From Dillenia suffruticosa (taxonomy: Eukaryota; Streptophyta; Magnoliopsida; Dilleniales; Dilleniaceae): a stretch of DNA of 64,000 bases. This document shows positions 51,301 through 62,805 of this stretch, piece after piece. The translations under genes were made by a program, and so were the position numbers. The notes below the pieces were generated by a model that saw only the letters and a list, made by a program, of their open reading frames with translations, was not told the origin of the DNA and made no database searches. Location of the stretch: contig JAVTVX010000005.1 of NCBI GenBank assembly GCA_033439265.1, forward strand, positions 1,374,001 to 1,438,000, read 5' to 3'. Numbering within the stretch: position 1 is the stretch's first letter; every line of letters starts with the position of its first letter.

Positions 51301-54300
51301 CTGCAGGAGAAAAGAATAATTTTATGTTGTAATAAGACTTCAAAGAGTCATGTCTATGTGAGATGCAGAGCTTTGAAACCCATTTCCTTCATGGAAATTC
51401 TTTCACGCTAACAGTTCATCCAACAGACATCACAAAGGATGGAATTGAATATTCCAATAATCAATTCAATATTAAAATCCATAAGTGTGTCTTACACTAA
51501 ACCTGGTGGCTAAATAAATGGGCAAAGCTCTAAAACAATAACAGAAACGAATCAAGTTGCAATCCACAAATACTAGAATATCCCTAAAAATCAATAATAG
51601 AAATATCTAAACATATTTAAAAACCTTAGATGCTAAGTGTGCTCAGTTTAGACTTGGGATATTTATAGTATCCCTATTCTAGAAATGAAAGTGTAAAACA
51701 AATATCTCAAGAGGCCAAATGATGAGGGTACAATTATATATCATCTTAAACCAGTCAATTTCAGACAACTATGCAAGAAACTGGAACCAACTTCTGATCC
51801 TATGGGCAGCACGAAAGTATTAATAAGCTAGTCAGATGAGAAAACTGAATAGGGGAGTGAAATGTATTCGAATATGGGAAGGAAGATTTGCAAGGAGTGA
51901 TATAAAAGCTCAAGGACAATGTTCCATAGCCAGTATGCCAGCATTGGCCCGAAGAAACCAAAAATCAAATGGATTGATATCTTTAGCAAAAAGTAGAACT
52001 TATTTTTAAAATTATAATAATAATAAAGCATAAACTGAACTTTATGAGCTCAAATTTATAACTTGTCAATGGTAGACCTCTTCGTTTTGATTATGAAAGT
52101 ATGAACTGGTGATAGCTATAGTTATACTGCAGTCCAAGGTTCCAAATTGTTTTCCTGGCAAGGGACCCTACCACAATGTCACAGAGAGATAATTTACCTC
52201 CACAGCGAGTCAATTATTTCTCCCTTCCCAATATGCTGCTCCAGCAACATAGGAACGTCATCAGGAGTAACATACCCATACCTAAAAAGGAAAAATCCTG
52301 ATGTAAGTTATATACCTAACAAAGATTAGAGCATGAACTAAAATTCAGAGAGCCATCAATTTCCCAAACACATGAAAGAATTTTGGAGAGGATAAATAAA
52401 ATTAACAAAATCTTCTCTTACCAATGCCCACTGGTTTCTCCATTGACATTTGATCCAAATATGATCACATTGCATGCATACTTAGAACCCCCAACATGTG
52501 AGCACGGGCTAACAGACACTTTACCTTGGAGACCACAGGCTTCAATCTCTTCTCTAAACCTAGAGATAATAGAAGGTCCACAAACTCCACAACGGCGATC
52601 ACGGCTTGCATGAGAACATACAAATATATATGAACCCTCTAATATTTCAGGAGTTCCGGGCAACCATTCACCATCCTTCACCAACACTTCTTCAACAAAG
52701 GTATCAACGTCAAAATGCGTCAACCTTCTGCATGATTGATCCATAAATTAGTGAAAAGAAACACAAGGAAGAGTCAGTAAAAAGAAGAGTTCAAGTTTGA
52801 CCTATATCTGATCATGTCGGGAAAGATTAAGACATCTCCATTTGATCTCTCAGTTCCATCATGACCCTCACATATAGTTAGCCGCGTCTTTTGGGAGAAA
52901 GAGATGGCAATAAAAAGTAGACAGACTATGTTAGTCCTCAGGGACACTAAAGACTTTCCGATGAAGAAATAAATCTTGCACATAATTGATAAATTAATAT
53001 AAAAGTTCTGAGCGTTGAAATGCTGATGTTCTGAACCAGAGAAGTAGTCTGTCATTTTGACACCAAAGAAATAAAATATGAACATTCACAGATTAATTAA
53101 GGATTAGACCACTCTCCATCATTACTCTTAAAGATAAGATGTTAACATGGTTTAGAGCATTTAGTACAAAGAATATAATCTTCTTTCAACAGATTGTAAA
53201 ACCCAGACTACATTTTCATCTCTCAGTTTTTATTCTTCACTTACCTAGGATTTTTCTGCCTCATTTCAGCAGCTTTGATTAAAATAAAAGTTGACTTAGC
53301 CTATCACACTCATTAGTGATGAAGACTGAATGTTATAGAAACAAGGACGCATAAATCATAATGTGGCCATCACAATTTGGGAAGCACATTGGCAAGTTGT
53401 GGGAATATGTTTATTGGATGAAAGAATGAAATTAGGAAACAACTTTGATAACTCAGAAACTTCAACCCAAGTTAGAGAATTTAGCATAGCAGGACAAATG
53501 GCCTCATTCGTGCTATATTTTCTCTCTTTCATATTTGTAGATTGAAAAGGAAGAAGATTTATTTAGGAACTCATCTGAATAGCAATTCTTCATATAGCGT
53601 ATTCAAGAAGAGGTAGATGAGGAACCAATAACTATATTTGCTAAGGCTGAGAAAGCATCAAAGGTTGGTTTCGATAATTAGTTGTCCTTTATTTGAATAC
53701 TTGAATTTCAAGGAAACACAGCTTATCCTTTGTAATTGACACATTTATAACATTTTGAGAAGTGCCAGGATAATAATTCCATAGATAGCTTATTTCAGAC
53801 AAAAAACACAAAATGGAAACCAACATCTTCCAATGTGCTGCAACTTGGAGATTCCAAGACAACAAAATGAGAGCTCAGGCCATATCGAAAGAAATATATC
53901 CTTGATCTCTACAATCCCCAAGAGTTACCTCACAACAACACTGTTGCAATTGTAACTATCAGCAAAAGAATAGAAAAGAACAAAAGCCAAAAGCCTAGCT
54001 GAAGGTAGAACATCAAATTCTTCAGTAACTTGGGGGCAGTAGAGCCAAAGAAGAAACCAATGAGGGCACAACTATTGCCAAATGGAGTAATTCAAGCACC
54101 ATTTACACTCAACTATCCCAATTATATAACTAAGAAATACTATAAATATCAAATCTTCCATTGAAAATCCACACAACAATCATTCAAAGAAAACCAAATA
54201 CACAATCCAAACAACAGAAATCCATTTCAGTAACAAGCCAAAAACAGCCCAAACAGCCCATCAACAAAATATTGAAAATAACCATATCACATATCACAAA

Positions 54301-54983
54301 GAAATCATAAATTGTGAACCGTACCCACAAAAATATAGCCATAAAATAAAAAAATGAAAAATCAAACCCACAATGCAATCATCAATTTTGAACCTTACCC
54401 AGATAGATAAATAATAATAATAATAATAAATAGATAATTTAAAAAGAAAAACAAATCATGAGAAATAACAAAGACCCAGAAACAAAAATCATCCATTTTA
54501 AACCATACCCACATAAAAATATAGGTAAACAAGAACAGCCCCCAGAGAAAAATGAAATCTTGAACCATACCCGGATAAAGATATTCCAAAACAAGAAAAA
54601 CCACAAACCTGTTTCTTCATCTCAGGCTTCCTAGCGTTCATGGCAGCGGAAAGAAGCCTAGGCAAACGATCAAACTCAGCGGCTTCAATATGGGGAGGCC
54701 AAACCGTAGGGTTTTTATAACAGAGAAAAACGTGTCTATCATACTTGTCAACAGTGCCAACAAGTAGACTCTGACGAAATTCGCTTCTCAAAAACCCAAA
54801 CTCGACATCACTGTTGTTGCCACTATCAGCAGCAAGCAAACCCTCGCCCTGGAAGCTGTTTGAGGCGCTTCCAATTTGGGAATTTGGGTCAACAAGATAG
54901 TTGGTGTCTGGGTCTAGGACTGGGATTGGGGATGGCGATGTTTGGGTCATGAATGAAAGAGGCTCGTCTCTGTTGCTAACCAT
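48364..54983 (-). CDS. Sucrase/ferredoxin-like (Apd1/Aim32-type) thioredoxin-fold protein
   Basis: Plant member of the sucrase/ferredoxin-like family; the yeast relatives Apd1 and Aim32 bind a [2Fe-2S] cluster. The role in plants is largely unknown. Exons in transcript order: 54983-54609, 52887-52802, 52727-52422, 52281-52198, 48805-48364, giving 430 residues. An ATG at 55052 is in frame and would add 23 residues (453), but the extra stretch is encoded by CT-rich leader-like DNA, so 54983 is preferred. The N-terminal domain includes DKYDRHVFLCYKNP. The ferredoxin-like domain has VCSHASRDRRCGVCGP (Cys191, Cys200, Cys203) and CSHVGGSKYACN (229-240). The usual HxxxH is HxxxS here: His231 is kept, and position 235 is Ser. 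GYVTPDDVPMLLEQHI follows. A C-terminal tail of about 140 residues is Ser-rich and ends with a hydrophobic stretch (YAAVSVLCAAVSVAIAY) plus a basic end, a possible tail anchor. Confidence 0.92.
48806..52197 (-). other. 3.4-kb intron 4 of the sucrase/ferredoxin-like gene
   Basis: Runs from the GT donor (after CTGTGGAG) to the TTTCAG acceptor before GGGTCAG. No gene or RNA was recognised; several short open frames are unsupported. Confidence 0.7.
52888..54608 (-). other. 1.7-kb intron 1 of the sucrase/ferredoxin-like gene
   Basis: Starts with GTTTGTGG after the AAGAAACAG codons and ends CCCAAAAG before ACGCGG. The minus frames at 54184-54604 are hydrophobic T-rich intron translations, not genes. 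Confidence 0.75.
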
Positions 54984-55052
54984 TGATGGAAACAGGAAGA
55001 TATTGAGAGACAGATAGAGAGAGGTTTTAAGTTGAGTTGCTTCCAGTGACAT

Positions 55053-55200
55053 TGGAAGTTAATGAGATGGATTGGGTCGTGAATTTGTGTGTACCTTTGA
55101 GTTGGACCTATGGTCAATCGTCTTGTCGACTTTGAGAAATCACCCTCGTACTCTACGTGTCACCAACAACACACGTCCTCTCCCTCTTGCTTTTCTTTTT
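55053..55200 (-). promoter_or_regulatory. Upstream region of the sucrase/ferredoxin-like gene
   Basis: Contains TACGTGTC (about 55154-55161), an ABRE/G-box-like ACGT core, about 100 bases upstream of the first ATG. No clear TATA box was identified. Confidence 0.35.
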
Positions 55201-56694
55201 TCTTTATTCACCAATTGAGAAGTGCCGGACCGCAAGACAAAAAATTCCTATGTTAAAATATAATTTATAAGATTATTCTATTGTTTCAAAGTATTGATTC
55301 TAAAAATGTAATTTTGTAACATTATTAACGTGATTAACTATCTAAAACTGAATAATTTATAAGATTATTCTATATTTTAACCTTATAATTAAGATTTTTA
55401 CTTACAATACTGTCTAAAAAATATTCGAGAGGAGTAATAATATTTATATGCATGATTCATTTCGGAAATCGTTTGGAACGTAATACTACTAATTGAAAAT
55501 ATTTATTAACTATATACCACCGAATTATTATGAGAAAATCTAAAAAAAAAAAAAGAAAAAAACCGAATAAAAAACCTTGTTTATTTGTTTAACCTTTTTT
55601 TTTTTGCTTTCTTTTATGCTATCTGAACTCTTTAGCTCCGATAGGCAAAATGTTAAATCTTTTCCGAATAGAACTCAATAATTTTCTAGTTGAAAATAAT
55701 AATATTTCTGAATAGCATTCAATAATTTTGTTTATTAGAATATTGAATACCAATGTCTAGTTGATAGGTTAGACGCCGATATCTCTTAAATAATGTTTTG
55801 AATTTAAGTTATGACAAAAATATATATTATGAGAGTTTTATCTTTTAGTAGTCAAATTTGATTTGAATCGAATTTAATCGTTCAATTTAATTATCGATTA
55901 TTGAATATGGTGATTTATAAAAAAACAAAGAAAAAAAATTAGAATATTGAAATAATGTGGTATGCAGTTGGTGGAAAATAATGATCAAGTTAAAATAATA
56001 GATTGAAATAGGCACAAAACATGTACACTCTTTGGTAGTATTATGCTTGTAAACTAGATTTTTCCTAATCATGCTTTGTTTTTTTTTTTCTTTTTTTCCT
56101 CTCTAGAAGAAGCCCCTACGGTCACTATAAAAATAATTTAGTTATGAGTCCGAGTGATTTGCATTTCAAATATTAGATTCTAGAGTTTGTCTTTTAAAAA
56201 GAACACCATAATCACTATCTTCGAGATTACCGATTCAAAGTATGAGAAATATAAATTCTCGACCATATTTTCAGAAAGAATTACAAGTTATAACAAATCA
56301 ATAGAAAATTCTAGTGAAGATGGTATAACTAACAATGAAGTTGGTCGATCACTATGGCAATGGCAGAAGGACATGGTCAATGTGAGTATGTGAGGGCTGG
56401 AATGGAGGAAACTTCATTTGGGGACAAAAGGGAGGAGTTGGATCGGTATGGTGGCCAAATGATGACAATAAAGATATCAATAATTATAAGAGAAGAAGTC
56501 CCACATGGAAATGAATATAAATAGTATTATCTCCTACGGAACTTGAGAACATGGGTACCTCTATTCTGAAAACCATGGGCTGTCCAGTACCAAAAAAAGA
56601 AAACCATGGGCTGTTCATTACCGGGCTAGGCCAGGCATTTTCATACATATTTTCAGAAATCACAATGGAGTTAGTCGGAAAATTACTAAAACTT

Positions 56695-56840
56695 TCTATC
56701 AAGATTCGGATTTAAATTTTAAAATAAAAAAATTATATTAAAATAATTTTTTTCGTAAAGAGTTTAATAGTAGTTCAAGTTAGATTAATTAAAATATGAT
56801 TTCAGATACCGATTGATCAAGTACTAAAAAAAAAAAATCT
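56695..56840 (+). repeat. SINE-like dispersed repeat, copy 13
   Basis: GATTCGGATTTAAATTTT (B-box region), GTTCAAGTTAGATTAATTAA, CAGATACCGATTGATCAAGT, then an A12 tail. Confidence 0.6.
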
Positions 56841-56894
56841 TATTTTTCACATATCCAAGTGAGGGCACCTCAATATAGACATATATGACCAACG

Positions 56895-57025
56895 GTTTGT
56901 TAATCTAGTGAAATGTGGTGTTAAGTCTCTTAACCAAGGTCATGAGTTCAACTTGCGACTTAGGCATGAAGCAGACAACATTGGAAGAGTCTTACTCATC
57001 CTGCACAAAAAAAAAAAAAAAAAAG
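56895..57025 (+). repeat. tRNA-headed SINE-like element with poly(A) tail
   Basis: GTTAATCTAGTGAAATGTGG, then CTCTTAACCAAGGTCATGAG followed by TTCAA (B-box-like spacing), a short body and a run of about 19 A's (57006-57024). Confidence 0.6.
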
Positions 57026-57117
57026 GTTAGAAGGGTAGCCCCTTAAATTGGTCACTGTAAATCCTGAATCGAATTAATCAGACTTCAAATACCGGTCGAT
57101 ATAGTACCCAAAAAATA
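57025..57117 (+). repeat. SINE-like dispersed repeat, 3' fragment
   Basis: AGCCCCTTAAATTGG, TGAATCGAATTAATCAGACT and AATACCGGTCGATATAGTAC then AAAAAA. It lies directly after the tail of the preceding element. Confidence 0.6.
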
Positions 57118-57166
57118 TATATGGCCGGATTGTCCCAGTTATCCAATCCAACGGGCCTTTAAAGTA

Positions 57167-57250
57167 GGCCCAAATTTCATACAAGCTGGGTCCGGGTTTG
57201 GGCGAAACATTGTTTGTTTTGGGCCCAACTAGGCCCAGTATGAACCCTAA
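57167..57250. promoter_or_regulatory. Orphan cluster of site II (TGGGCC) and telo-box motifs
   Basis: GGCCCA at 57167-57172, the palindromic TGGGCCCA at 57220-57227, GGCCCA at 57232-57237 and AACCCTAA at 57243-57250. The density matches the NOP2 promoter, but no gene start is seen nearby on either strand. Confidence 0.5.
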
Positions 57251-57308
57251 CAGACCTGGCTCGGAACCAAAAAGATGAAAGGCTCCGGAGGAGAGATTTT
57301 CAATATTC

Positions 57309-57470
57309 TTTTTTTTGGTACCATGGCTAGGTCACCACTCAGTATCCGAGATTTCGTCCCGATTAATCTGGATCGACCGCTTGTAGAGTTTAACTGAGAG
57401 AACAAGTCTCCCAGTATTGATTTTTCTGTTCCCATGAAGGATTGAACTCCCGATCAAGTTGATCAAGTTT
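57309..57470 (-). repeat. SINE-like repeat, diverged subtype, reverse copy
   Basis: A T run with GGTACC, then CCGATTAATCTGGATCG, then CAAGTCTCCCAGTATTG and GGATTGAACTCCCGATC. Collinear in reverse with 24960-25120 and less AT-decayed than the other copies. Confidence 0.65.
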
Positions 57471-57889
57471 AAAGGACGTCAATATGCAAGCCTCTCCAAA
57501 TTTTCCTTGCGATCGAAGGCTATGTCAATGATCTTGTCAAGTGTTCTGCAAAGCGCTGCCTCACCAAAAGAACTCTCTTTTAACTGGTGCACGTATCTGA
57601 CTAAGAGAGATAGAGAGAGAAATAGAGATCTTGAAAATTGGTTTGCTGCAACACTAAGCAATTATCGAGTGCCAAATTCTTTACACAAAAGCCATTCTCA
57701 TCTCCAAAAGTGTCTTTCAGACCTAATCATTTGCCATTCTACCTCCTACCTACATGATAGAACAAGGAAACAGGAAACTGATCCCAATGCCCTCCAAATG
57801 TACACACGATCAAAAGATCTTACATTGTTTTTCACTCATCAATTACTTAACACTTCAAAAAAAATAATCTAGAGATTTTAAAGGTGGTA

Positions 57890-60827
57890 TCACATGGGCT
57901 TCTCACCTGGCAAATATGATGGTGAACCCCCTTCAACCTGGTTCTTCTTCCGGTGAAAAATGCCGCTTATATTGGGGAGTAATGCCTTCTTAGAGACGGA
58001 AACTTTCTCCTTATCCAATTTTTGAATTGAAACAAGTTTCTCAGGCAGGCCCTGCTGCTTCGGAATTCTATAGTTGCGTGGAGATAATTCCAATGACATC
58101 TGGGTTTCTGCCAGAATATGCGATGCGGCTTCTGCTGCCTTCTTTTGCTCTCTTTCCCTCCACTTTCGCAGCTCTCCTTCGACTGCCTTCTTAGCAGCCT
58201 CAGCCATCTCAGCTCTCTTCAGAGCCTCATTTCTTGCAACTTTTATTTCTTCAATTTCCTTCTGACTGGCCTCCAATCTTTTAAGTGCTTCGTTCTCACT
58301 GGCCTTCACGGCTTCAACTTGGGCCATTGCAGCAGCCACTTTCATTTCTGCTAATGTGTCAGACTCCTCAACTTTTCGGCTCAGAGCTTCATATTCTTCC
58401 GCCGAAATAGTGATCTGGGCACTAGAGTCTGAGGTTGAGGCACGTGCAGCAGTTGTTCTCTCGGATAAGATTTTGATCTGATCAAGTGCTTTAGCCTCTG
58501 CTATTTTTGCCTCTTCGGCCTCTTGTAGTGCAACTCTTAGCTTCTTTTCTGCATCTTGAAGAGCAAGTTTTGCAACTTCAGCTTCCTTCTTCAACTCTTC
58601 CGCCTTTCTATTCATCTCTTCCGCCTCCCTTTTTGCATTTTCAGTTTCCAGTGATAGCTGGGTGAGAGTTGATATCATTTCATCAGAAGCACTTCTGACT
58701 TTGGTTTCCTCTGCAAGGAATGTTTCAAGCTCCGACTTGCTTTTCCGGAGCTTGACGTGCAAATTTCCAGCAATAGATTCTGTTTCTGTCTCCTTCCCCT
58801 TCAACTCAGAATGCTCCTTCTTGACACTCTCCAGCTCTTGCTTAAGAGATTCAAGCAAGCTTCGGAGTGAGCTCTCCTCTTCAGCAATCTTTTGCAGTGA
58901 TCCTTTAGCATCATCCAGCTCAGAAGTTACAATTTTAACAGAATCTAGGTCTGAAGCCTTTGCATTTTCCATCTCCTCCCGCAGAGCCCCAATTTTGGTC
59001 ACTGTTTCGGCCAGTTGTGTCTCAAGATTTTTGGTGAGCTCAGGATCAATTTCTTTCTTCAGGGCGTGCAATTTCTTTGCTGCCTCTTCCAATGCAGCTC
59101 TATGGGACTGTCTAAGAACATCCTTTTCAGCCTTTATCTTCACTTGCTCTTCCTGGGCCTGTGCAGATGCAAGCTTCACATGCCCAATTGATTCCTGTAC
59201 TGCTGCAATTTCTTTAGTAAGCTCACCAGTTCTCTCCATGTTGGCTTTGGTTGCTTTCTCAGCATCTTCCGCTTGCTTAAAAGCAGTCATTTTTGCTTCT
59301 AAAGACGCATCACAATCCTGATGAATTCTTCTTAGCTCTTGTTTTACAGCATCAAGTTCAGTTGCTCGAGTCTTGTATTGTTCTCTTGCAGTTTCTAGCT
59401 CCTCCTTCCATGAGCCACTCGCAGTAAAGTTACCAGAATTTGCTTCTTCAAATTCCTTTGCCCGACTCTTGACTGCCTCTGTAGCCTTGACTGCTGATTC
59501 CCTTGCTTCGCTTACAGTTTTGAGTTTGTTAGTCAGATCATCAACAGTTTTCTTAGCCCTCTCAAGTTCTGCAAGCGCTTGGGTCTTAGTAGTTTCAGCG
59601 TTTTTAAATTGCTCCCTTAGCTTATTTAGCTCTTTCTGGGCCAGGTGAAGCTGTGTTTCCTTCGCCAAAACTCTCTAGTGAAAATGCAGGACCACAACAA
59701 TCAGCAGATAGACGCTCAACTTAATTTCTAAAACAATTTCATATTAAACTTGTGTTACATAGAAAAGTTATTTCATGCAACAACAGTTCAAGGCTAGGCT
59801 TCAGCCAAAAAATGAAAAACATGGTAGTGCCCTCATAATTTTATTATTATTTTTTTTGGGGGGGGGGGGGGGGGAATGCAGAGCCAAAAGCAGTTCTGAG
59901 TTCCACAAAGATGGTAAAAACACAGATCCTTTTAAGTTGATAAAAAGATACATAACATTTACCTTTTGTTTCCAAAAATATTGCATATCAGAATAACCAA
60001 AAACGAGGCAATTAATTCTTTATCTGCAATTATAACTAAAATAGATTTTCACAAAGATAATTGCAAATGTAAATTGGGTGTTTCATATAGTTTACCAAGA
60101 GCGGCTAAGGCTAAGATTCCTTATAATTCCATATTTAGTAGCTGAAGTGCACAATAACCTGATGAGGTGAGTGAATAAGGAGTAATAAGGTCTAAACATG
60201 GTCAGATAGTAAATATATACACAAAAGAGAAGCTTCACAAAACTAGTTAAAGCTTTAGGTCAACCATGACCAATATCTTGTTTCAACAGTGGGAAGGTTC
60301 TAAGAATTCAGCACCATGAGAATTTAACCAGTCATGTTATATGGAAGAAGATTGCATGCAGGATTTGGATTCTTTTCACATTTTCAAGACGTAATTGCCC
60401 AAAACTGAATGTGTTTCTACCAAAGCAACTAATCACCACTTCATGAATCAAAATCTTTTATCTATATACCTCTAGCTACATAATCCATGCTCTGAAACTG
60501 TTACAAGCAATTCATCATAGGCTTTACAAATTAGAAATAACCGGCTGCCGACAGCAAATGGGAAATAAACAGGAAATTGAGGCCACTGGTGTGGGTGGGG
60601 GTTGGGGGTTAAGGGTGATTGACACCTCACATAAATAATGACATTAGAGAGCATACCTCTGCGGAATGAGGTTTTGCTTTCTTAATGGCGGGTTTTTCCC
60701 CAGAGAAAGCACCTTCACCAAACAAGCTGACGGCATCTTTGACAGATTGAAATGGAGCGCTTGTATCAATCTCGCCTACCTCCACTTTAGGGGAGTCCAT
60801 GGTATTATTTCGGTCTTTTGCCACCAT
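57890..60827 (-). CDS. WEB family (DUF827) coiled-coil protein, TREPH1-like
   Basis: Coiled-coil protein of the WEB1/PMI2-related family; family members act in blue-light chloroplast movement and, for TREPH1, touch signalling. Exons in transcript order: 60827-60657 and 59674-57890, giving 651 residues. The N-terminal 57 residues contain VGEIDTSAPFQSVKDAVSLF, the conserved family start. Exon 2 encodes a nearly continuous Glu/Lys/Ala-rich coiled coil (about 58-590) with heptads such as LHLAQKELNKLREQ. The basic C-terminus has LLPNISGIFHRKKNQVEGG and ends SYLPGEKPM. Length and both ends fit Arabidopsis At5g55860 (TREPH1) from memory. The acceptor CACTAG|AGAGTT was chosen because it restores RVLAKETQ. 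No signal peptide or membrane segment is present. Expected to be cytosolic. Confidence 0.94.
59675..60656 (-). other. Intron of the WEB/TREPH1-like gene
   Basis: A 1-kb intron from AGAG|GTATGC to CACTAG. It carries a T7G17 tract on the plus strand at 59851-59874. No other feature is seen. Confidence 0.8.
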
Positions 60828-61997
60828 ACCCTTAGTTGTTTGTTATTTCTCCAAAGCCCACCAAAAGGAAAAGATCAAATACAGATTCTTGATCTGATCA
60901 AAAAGGAAGGGGCAAACGATCATGAATTGAAATATAATCTACAGCAAATAATGATAAACTGCAATATAATCTAAAGCAACCTTGTTTTGGTAGGAAGGTA
61001 AGCAATCTGATTTTGACATTTTGGCATTTTGTTAGCTCATTCTTATACTACACATAGCCATTCACAGAAGAGGATGGCACAATCCAGGTGACACAAATGG
61101 CATGGAGAACCTACATCTGGCATCAATCTAGATGTACACAGAAACATGCTGTAGAAGACAGTTCAGATCCTTCCATAAATCACTGTACATGTGGCTCTTC
61201 CGAAACCAAGCAAGTATGCAATAGGAGTAGAACCATGATACCCATCATTTAGGCACGGGTCAAAAACCACCTTAAGGGCTAAAAAAGCTGTAAAAGCACC
61301 AAAACTATAGCCGTGCAGGTTTCAAACACACATCTGACTGTTAGCTGCACATTTACTCATTGAGTTGTATTAGTTATGGCAACATTCTGATGGTTAAAGA
61401 AATCTAATTCAGCAACTTAAATTCCTCTGATTCGCCCCTATTAATTACATAGCTTCACCATTAGATCACATTTAACATATTGCAATTTTCCACTTAATTG
61501 GAGATGACCCTATCAGATTTTATGGTTTTCAAATCTGATAAAGTCCCAAAGTAAATTTAACAAGGAACAGCTAGGAAAGTCTACAATAGAATTGGAGCAG
61601 CATTTATTTATGTTAAGAATACAACCCTTGCTCATATCATAATAATAAACTTATTTGAATATGTTGTAGTCCAAACGCAAAGCGAACCCTGAGAAAGACC
61701 AACAAACCTATTTCCTGATGAGCAAACAAAAACCAAAAGAATCTTACTAGCACAAAAACACATTATAATCTAGATTTAATCAGACATCCCTCAAGTCAAA
61801 ACCTATTTTTCACTATTTCTGACAAAATCTAGACTGGTGCTCATTTTGATATTGATCCAAACTAGTCTAGTTTAAAGTACCTGAATCATTCTCTTATCAT
61901 CATTATTTGGTGTAGCTACAACAAAATTAAGCATGTTCAGGAGTCCACAGAACAGCACAAAGAACTTTCTAAGCATTTCTAACACGCAATAGTGTAA

Positions 61998-62324
61998 ATG
62001 CACAAGCCAATTCTTTTCCTAACAAGTAAATTAGATAGCCAACTCACTTGTTTAGCAAGTTCCCTTTCGTATGAGAGAATCCAAAAAGGTTTGGCATACC
62101 ACTTCATGCCAAAGTTTCTCAAATGGATCCATCAATACAATTATATTCCACGGTTTATGAAAAATTTAGCTAATATGTACAAACCTCCAACCACCATCTG
62201 CTTAGTTTGGACGAAAAGGAATAAATGGGTCTTTGAGGGGAAGACACATCCCTCTTCAGCCATTTTGATCATTTGGAACCTTTATTATGTGGTTTTTCTT
62301 TCTTGCTTTTTGGGGAGATGTTGA
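61998..62324 (+). mobile_element. Possible LINE reverse-transcriptase 3' remnant
   Basis: An open frame of 108 codons includes LVWTKRNKWVFEGK followed by a WN motif, resembling the W-ERN--F-G/N-K segment after the zf-RVT domain of plant non-LTR retrotransposons. No other RT motif was found nearby, so this is a fragment at best. Confidence 0.35.
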
Positions 62325-62684
62325 TGTAGAACCTTATGATTTGCTCTATTTTACTGCTCGACTGTAGGGATATCTCCCCTTGTTGCCTTTTACATATCTC
62401 CTTTTCTACAAGTACAAGAAATTACAAAATACAAGTTATAGTTTGGCTTACATCAAACACCAGATGAACAGAGCCATGTGAGAACAACTTGGGCTTCAGT
62501 TCATATTTTTAATAAGTAGCTAAAGCTTGATATCAAATGCTCAATTCAAAAAAAAAAAAGTAACCTTGAACATTTATCTTTTACAGTTTGTGAACACACT
62601 TGCATGGGCGCGTGAATGGAATTGATAAAGATTTTGATATACATCATTTTTCTACTGAGAAAACTCAATTATTACAAACCACCA

Positions 62685-62805
62685 GCCTTCTTAGCCTAGT
62701 GGTACAAAGGAACCGGCGGTGAGGATTTGAGCCCCAAAACCCCCTCCCCCTTGTAAAGGTGTTGCCCTCCCAGTGGAACCAAAAAATAAAAAATAAAAAA
62801 TAAAA
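62685..62805 (+). repeat. Third SINE-like family, copy b
   Basis: CTTAGCCTAGTGGTACAAAG (A-box-like), GAGGATTTGAGCCCC (B-box-like), a C-rich stretch and a tail of AAAAAAT units. Motif order matches 38965-39070. Confidence 0.6.

Larger units (their letters stand above)
55201..57889. other. Repeat-rich intergenic region
   Basis: AT-rich DNA with several SINE-like pieces (56695-56840, 56895-57025, 57025-57117, 57309-57470) and a promoter-like cluster (57167-57250). The plus frame at 57459-57872 begins inside a repeat and overlaps the WEB 3' region; it is not supported as a gene. Confidence 0.65.

Noticed and set aside
54184..54604. Hydrophobic minus-strand frames resembling membrane proteins
   Set aside because: They are T-rich intron 1 sequence of the sucrase/ferredoxin-like gene read through; the coding exon ends at 54609.
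57459..57872. 137-codon plus frame after the orphan promoter-like cluster
   Set aside because: It starts inside a SINE-like copy, has no recognisable family, and overlaps the 3' region of the WEB-like gene.
58662..59321. 219-codon plus-strand open frame over the WEB-like gene
   Set aside because: It is the antisense shadow of a biased Glu/Lys/Ala coiled coil; Ser/Ala-rich translation, no family match.
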